Below, piece by piece: positions 62,031 to 64,000 of a DNA stretch of 64,000 nucleotides (within the stretch, counting starts at the first letter, position 1; the number at the start of each line of letters is the position of its first letter). The stretch comes from an uncultured Lachnospiraceae bacterium (GTDB lineage Bacteria > Bacillota > Clostridia > Lachnospirales > Lachnospiraceae), in contig CAMOWK010000005.1 in assembly GCA_946628415.1 (NCBI GenBank), positions 1 to 64,000 of the forward strand. The letters are read 5' to 3'. The translations under genes were made by a program, and so were the position numbers. The notes under the pieces were generated by a model. It worked only from the letters and a program-made list of their open reading frames with translations. It did no database searches and had not been told where the DNA came from.

Positions 62031-62126
62031 TGATTTTTAGTATATAATGAATTATGGACGTTAGTGCTGTTTTTATTGACGTAAGCATATTCACGTGTCT
62101 TAGTTAGGATTTACGAAAGGAAGATA

Positions 62127-64000
62127 ATGATGGCAAGAAAAAGATTATACAAAGCATCAGTGCTGATTGTTATAGTGGCTCTTGTGGTTACACTTTTTGC
62201 GCCATATATGAATGCTGCTTATGCCGCTGAGATAGGTCTTGGTGCATCTGCGGAGGTAAGTATTGAGGAAGAGGACTCTAAGAAGAATCTTAGCGAAGGA
62301 ACGGATGCGCTGAGTTCAGATATGGATGATGACCCTGTTTCGGACGAAGAGTTTGCGGATGCCTTTGGTTTGGAAGAACAGAACGACAATGCCCTTGCTT
62401 CTGATACCGATGCAGAAGAAGCATCTGAGGAAGGTTCGGAAGAAGATACAGAAGAGAGCACAGAGGATGATTCAGAAAAAGTTAATGAGATAGATGCTGA
62501 TCATGCCTTTGGTACAGCACCGGAAACAAGCAAGATTACAGAGCTTAATCCTGATGCCGGTTTTGTGCTGACATATGGCCCAAGCGCAGCAAAGATACAG
62601 CAGGAAGCAGCAGACACTCAGGATGTATCAGACTATGAAATTTTCAAGTCACAATATGATAATCTGGGAGCGGTGACTGATAAAGTATATGTAGAGGTGG
62701 ATTTCGGGGCTGAGCATAAAGGTACTTTAAGTAAAGTGCATAATAGTTTTGTTGATGGAGATGTTATAACAAGTTGTGATTGGCAAGAAGGCAGTGGCTC
62801 CTGTCGATATACTCTTAATATAAGCCGAATGGCAGAAAAGAGTGCCGGGGAAGCATGGGCCATAGTTGAAAGATTTGTTGCTAAGGTATTAAGCGGTTCT
62901 GATGATATGGAGGATGCTTTAGGAACTCTTGATGAATCTACAGACGAAAAATATCTTGGACTTTGTACAAGCAAAGTTTTCGGCAGTACAGCCAAGAATT
63001 CACGGTGGGATGAAGCCTGCACACAAGAAATATCAGGGGGCGAGACGATCAGTCTGGTAGCCCTTTGGTGTAAGCCTGCTTCCAAAGTGGATGTGAAGGT
63101 GAATAATCAGTTTAAATGTGGAGATAAAATCACTTATACACTACGCCAAGGATCATCGCCTGCTCCAGATATATCGACAACAACAGGAGGATTTATTATT
63201 AAGGAACTTGAGTGGAATGGGCAATGGATTTATAGCGACATAGACCCCTGTGAAATAAAATGTACTATAGTCTGCAGTGATTGGAGATATTATCTCAAAG
63301 ATGATCCTAGTGAAGTGAGTATAAATGTTGAAGGAGGAATGCTGGAAAATTTTGAAATTCAAAAAATAGACGGCGAAAATTGTTTATTAGTTTATGCCTA
63401 CCCTTCCATCAAGCATGATTTCGGAGACTGGAAAACGGTGAAAGAAGCTACATGCACTGAGGATGGGGAAGAACAACGAACTTGTAAATATCAGTTTCAC
63501 GAGAACTATAAACATCAAGACCCGGCATCAGAAACAAGAGTTATCCCGGCCGGACATAAGTGGACTAAAAAAACAGTAGCGGCAACTTGTACGGAGGCTG
63601 GTTCCGAGACGACAGTATGTGATATGTGTGGTGAGATAAATTCTTCGGAACCCGGTAAGACATTTCCTGCCCTCGGTCATGATATTCCTGATGATTTCGA
63701 GACTATAGACCCTACATGTACAGAAGATGGAAAAAAATACAAAATCTGCAGACGCTGTAATGAGGAAGTGGAAACAGAAGTTTTGACTAAGCTTGGTCAT
63801 GACTGGGGTGATCCTGTTGTAAAGAATCCTACAGAAGATGAAGAAGGTTCAAAAACATGGACTTGTAAGAGGGATGGATGTGATGAGAAAAAGCAGGAAG
63901 TAATTCCAAGACTTGTTCCGGAATACACTCTTATGTCCGGTGACAGACAGATTTTCCCTAAGTCAAGTAATCAGGATATTACATTTACCATAGAACGTGA
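62127..64000 (+). CDS. Large secreted surface protein with Cys/GHxW repeats (partial)
   Basis: At least 624 residues; the frame runs off the window end. ATG 62127 (a second ATG follows at once) lies after AAAGGAAG. A signal peptide of about 35 residues ends near AAYAAE. A very acidic Ser/Glu/Asp segment (about 45-130) precedes a mixed domain. From about residue 430 it has repeats of the form GHxW ... CTExG ... C..C ... P.LGH, for example LGHDWGDPVV with CTEDGKKYKICRRC, common in Clostridial cell-surface proteins. No anchor is visible yet because the C-terminus is missing. Confidence 0.85.
   Translation, partial: MMARKRLYKASVLIVIVALVVTLFAPYMNAAYAAEIGLGASAEVSIEEEDSKKNLSEGTDALSSDMDDDPVSDEEFADAFGLEEQNDNALASDTDAEEASEEGSEEDTEESTEDDSEKVNEIDADHAFGTAPETSKITELNPDAGFVLTYGPSAAKIQQEAADTQDVSDYEIFKSQYDNLGAVTDKVYVEVDFGAEHKGTLSKVHNSFVDGDVITSCDWQEGSGSCRYTLNISRMAEKSAGEAWAIVERFVAKVLSGSDDMEDALGTLDESTDEKYLGLCTSKVFGSTAKNSRWDEACTQEISGGETISLVALWCKPASKVDVKVNNQFKCGDKITYTLRQGSSPAPDISTTTGGFIIKELEWNGQWIYSDIDPCEIKCTIVCSDWRYYLKDDPSEVSINVEGGMLENFEIQKIDGENCLLVYAYPSIKHDFGDWKTVKEATCTEDGEEQRTCKYQFHENYKHQDPASETRVIPAGHKWTKKTVAATCTEAGSETTVCDMCGEINSSEPGKTFPALGHDIPDDFETIDPTCTEDGKKYKICRRCNEEVETEVLTKLGHDWGDPVVKNPTEDEEGSKTWTCKRDGCDEKKQEVIPRLVPEYTLMSGDRQIFPKSSNQDITFTIER

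Overview
The window looks like chromosome of a low-to-moderate GC Gram-positive anaerobe of the Clostridia, most likely Lachnospiraceae (Butyrivibrio or a near relative). The grounds are strong AAGGAGG ribosome-binding sites, frequent TTG and GTG starts, an oxygen-detoxifying flavodiiron protein with its flavin reductase-rubredoxin partner, membrane Ser/Thr kinases with low-complexity linkers, DUF975, DUF4230 and DUF5684 proteins, and Cys/GHxW repeats in a surface protein. This placement is inference from gene content; no 16S rRNA is present.

Layout. 0-3 kb: five tRNAs (Asn, Glu, CAT, Asp, Leu) around an EAL protein, interleaved with repeated hairpin arrays. 3-8.4 kb: a membrane Ser/Thr kinase, a DUF4190-like membrane protein, FprA and a lone cobalamin methyltransferase. 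8.5-16.8 kb: an accessory stretch with hipBA, an XRE regulator, a four-gene operon (SPFH-zinc ribbon protein, two small membrane proteins, and a zinc ribbon-TIR-membrane-repeat protein), and a broken Rpn-type nuclease gene. 16.8-30.3 kb: mixed housekeeping and accessory genes (MIF homologue, lipoprotein, acyltransferase-zinc ribbon fusion, thioesterase, Hrb, bioB, ABC exporter, VTT-HAD fusion, racemase, TatD, purC), with one family of palindromic repeats at four gene boundaries.

30.3-42.3 kb: a phospho-signalling island. A large double-HTH regulator is divergent from two tandem membrane Ser/Thr kinases, a zinc ribbon-FHA protein, two PP2C phosphatases, an HtrA-type protease joined through a membrane helix to an FHA domain, and a membrane FHA protein. 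Writers, readers, erasers and a surface protease sit in one run, so an outside signal could be passed to cytoplasmic phosphothreonine readers. 42.3-46.6 kb: DUF4230 protein, pncB, purE and hisS. 46.8-51.8 kb: a MacB-like ABC exporter with a YhgE-like lipoprotein behind an inverted-repeat operator. 51.8-56.3 kb: YhaM, DUF975 protein and a two-component system. 56.5-64 kb: an unrecognised 1,792-residue protein and the start of a large secreted repeat protein that runs off the end.

The two places most likely to hold something not yet described are the SPFH/TIR zinc-ribbon operon (10.6-16.1 kb) and the kinase/FHA/PP2C/HtrA island (32.4-42.2 kb). The structured repeat families (67-411, 2806-2914, 27675-27892, 54328-54425, 61980-62030, and the palindromes at 19823, 21211, 22199 and 28698) are the main non-coding signal.
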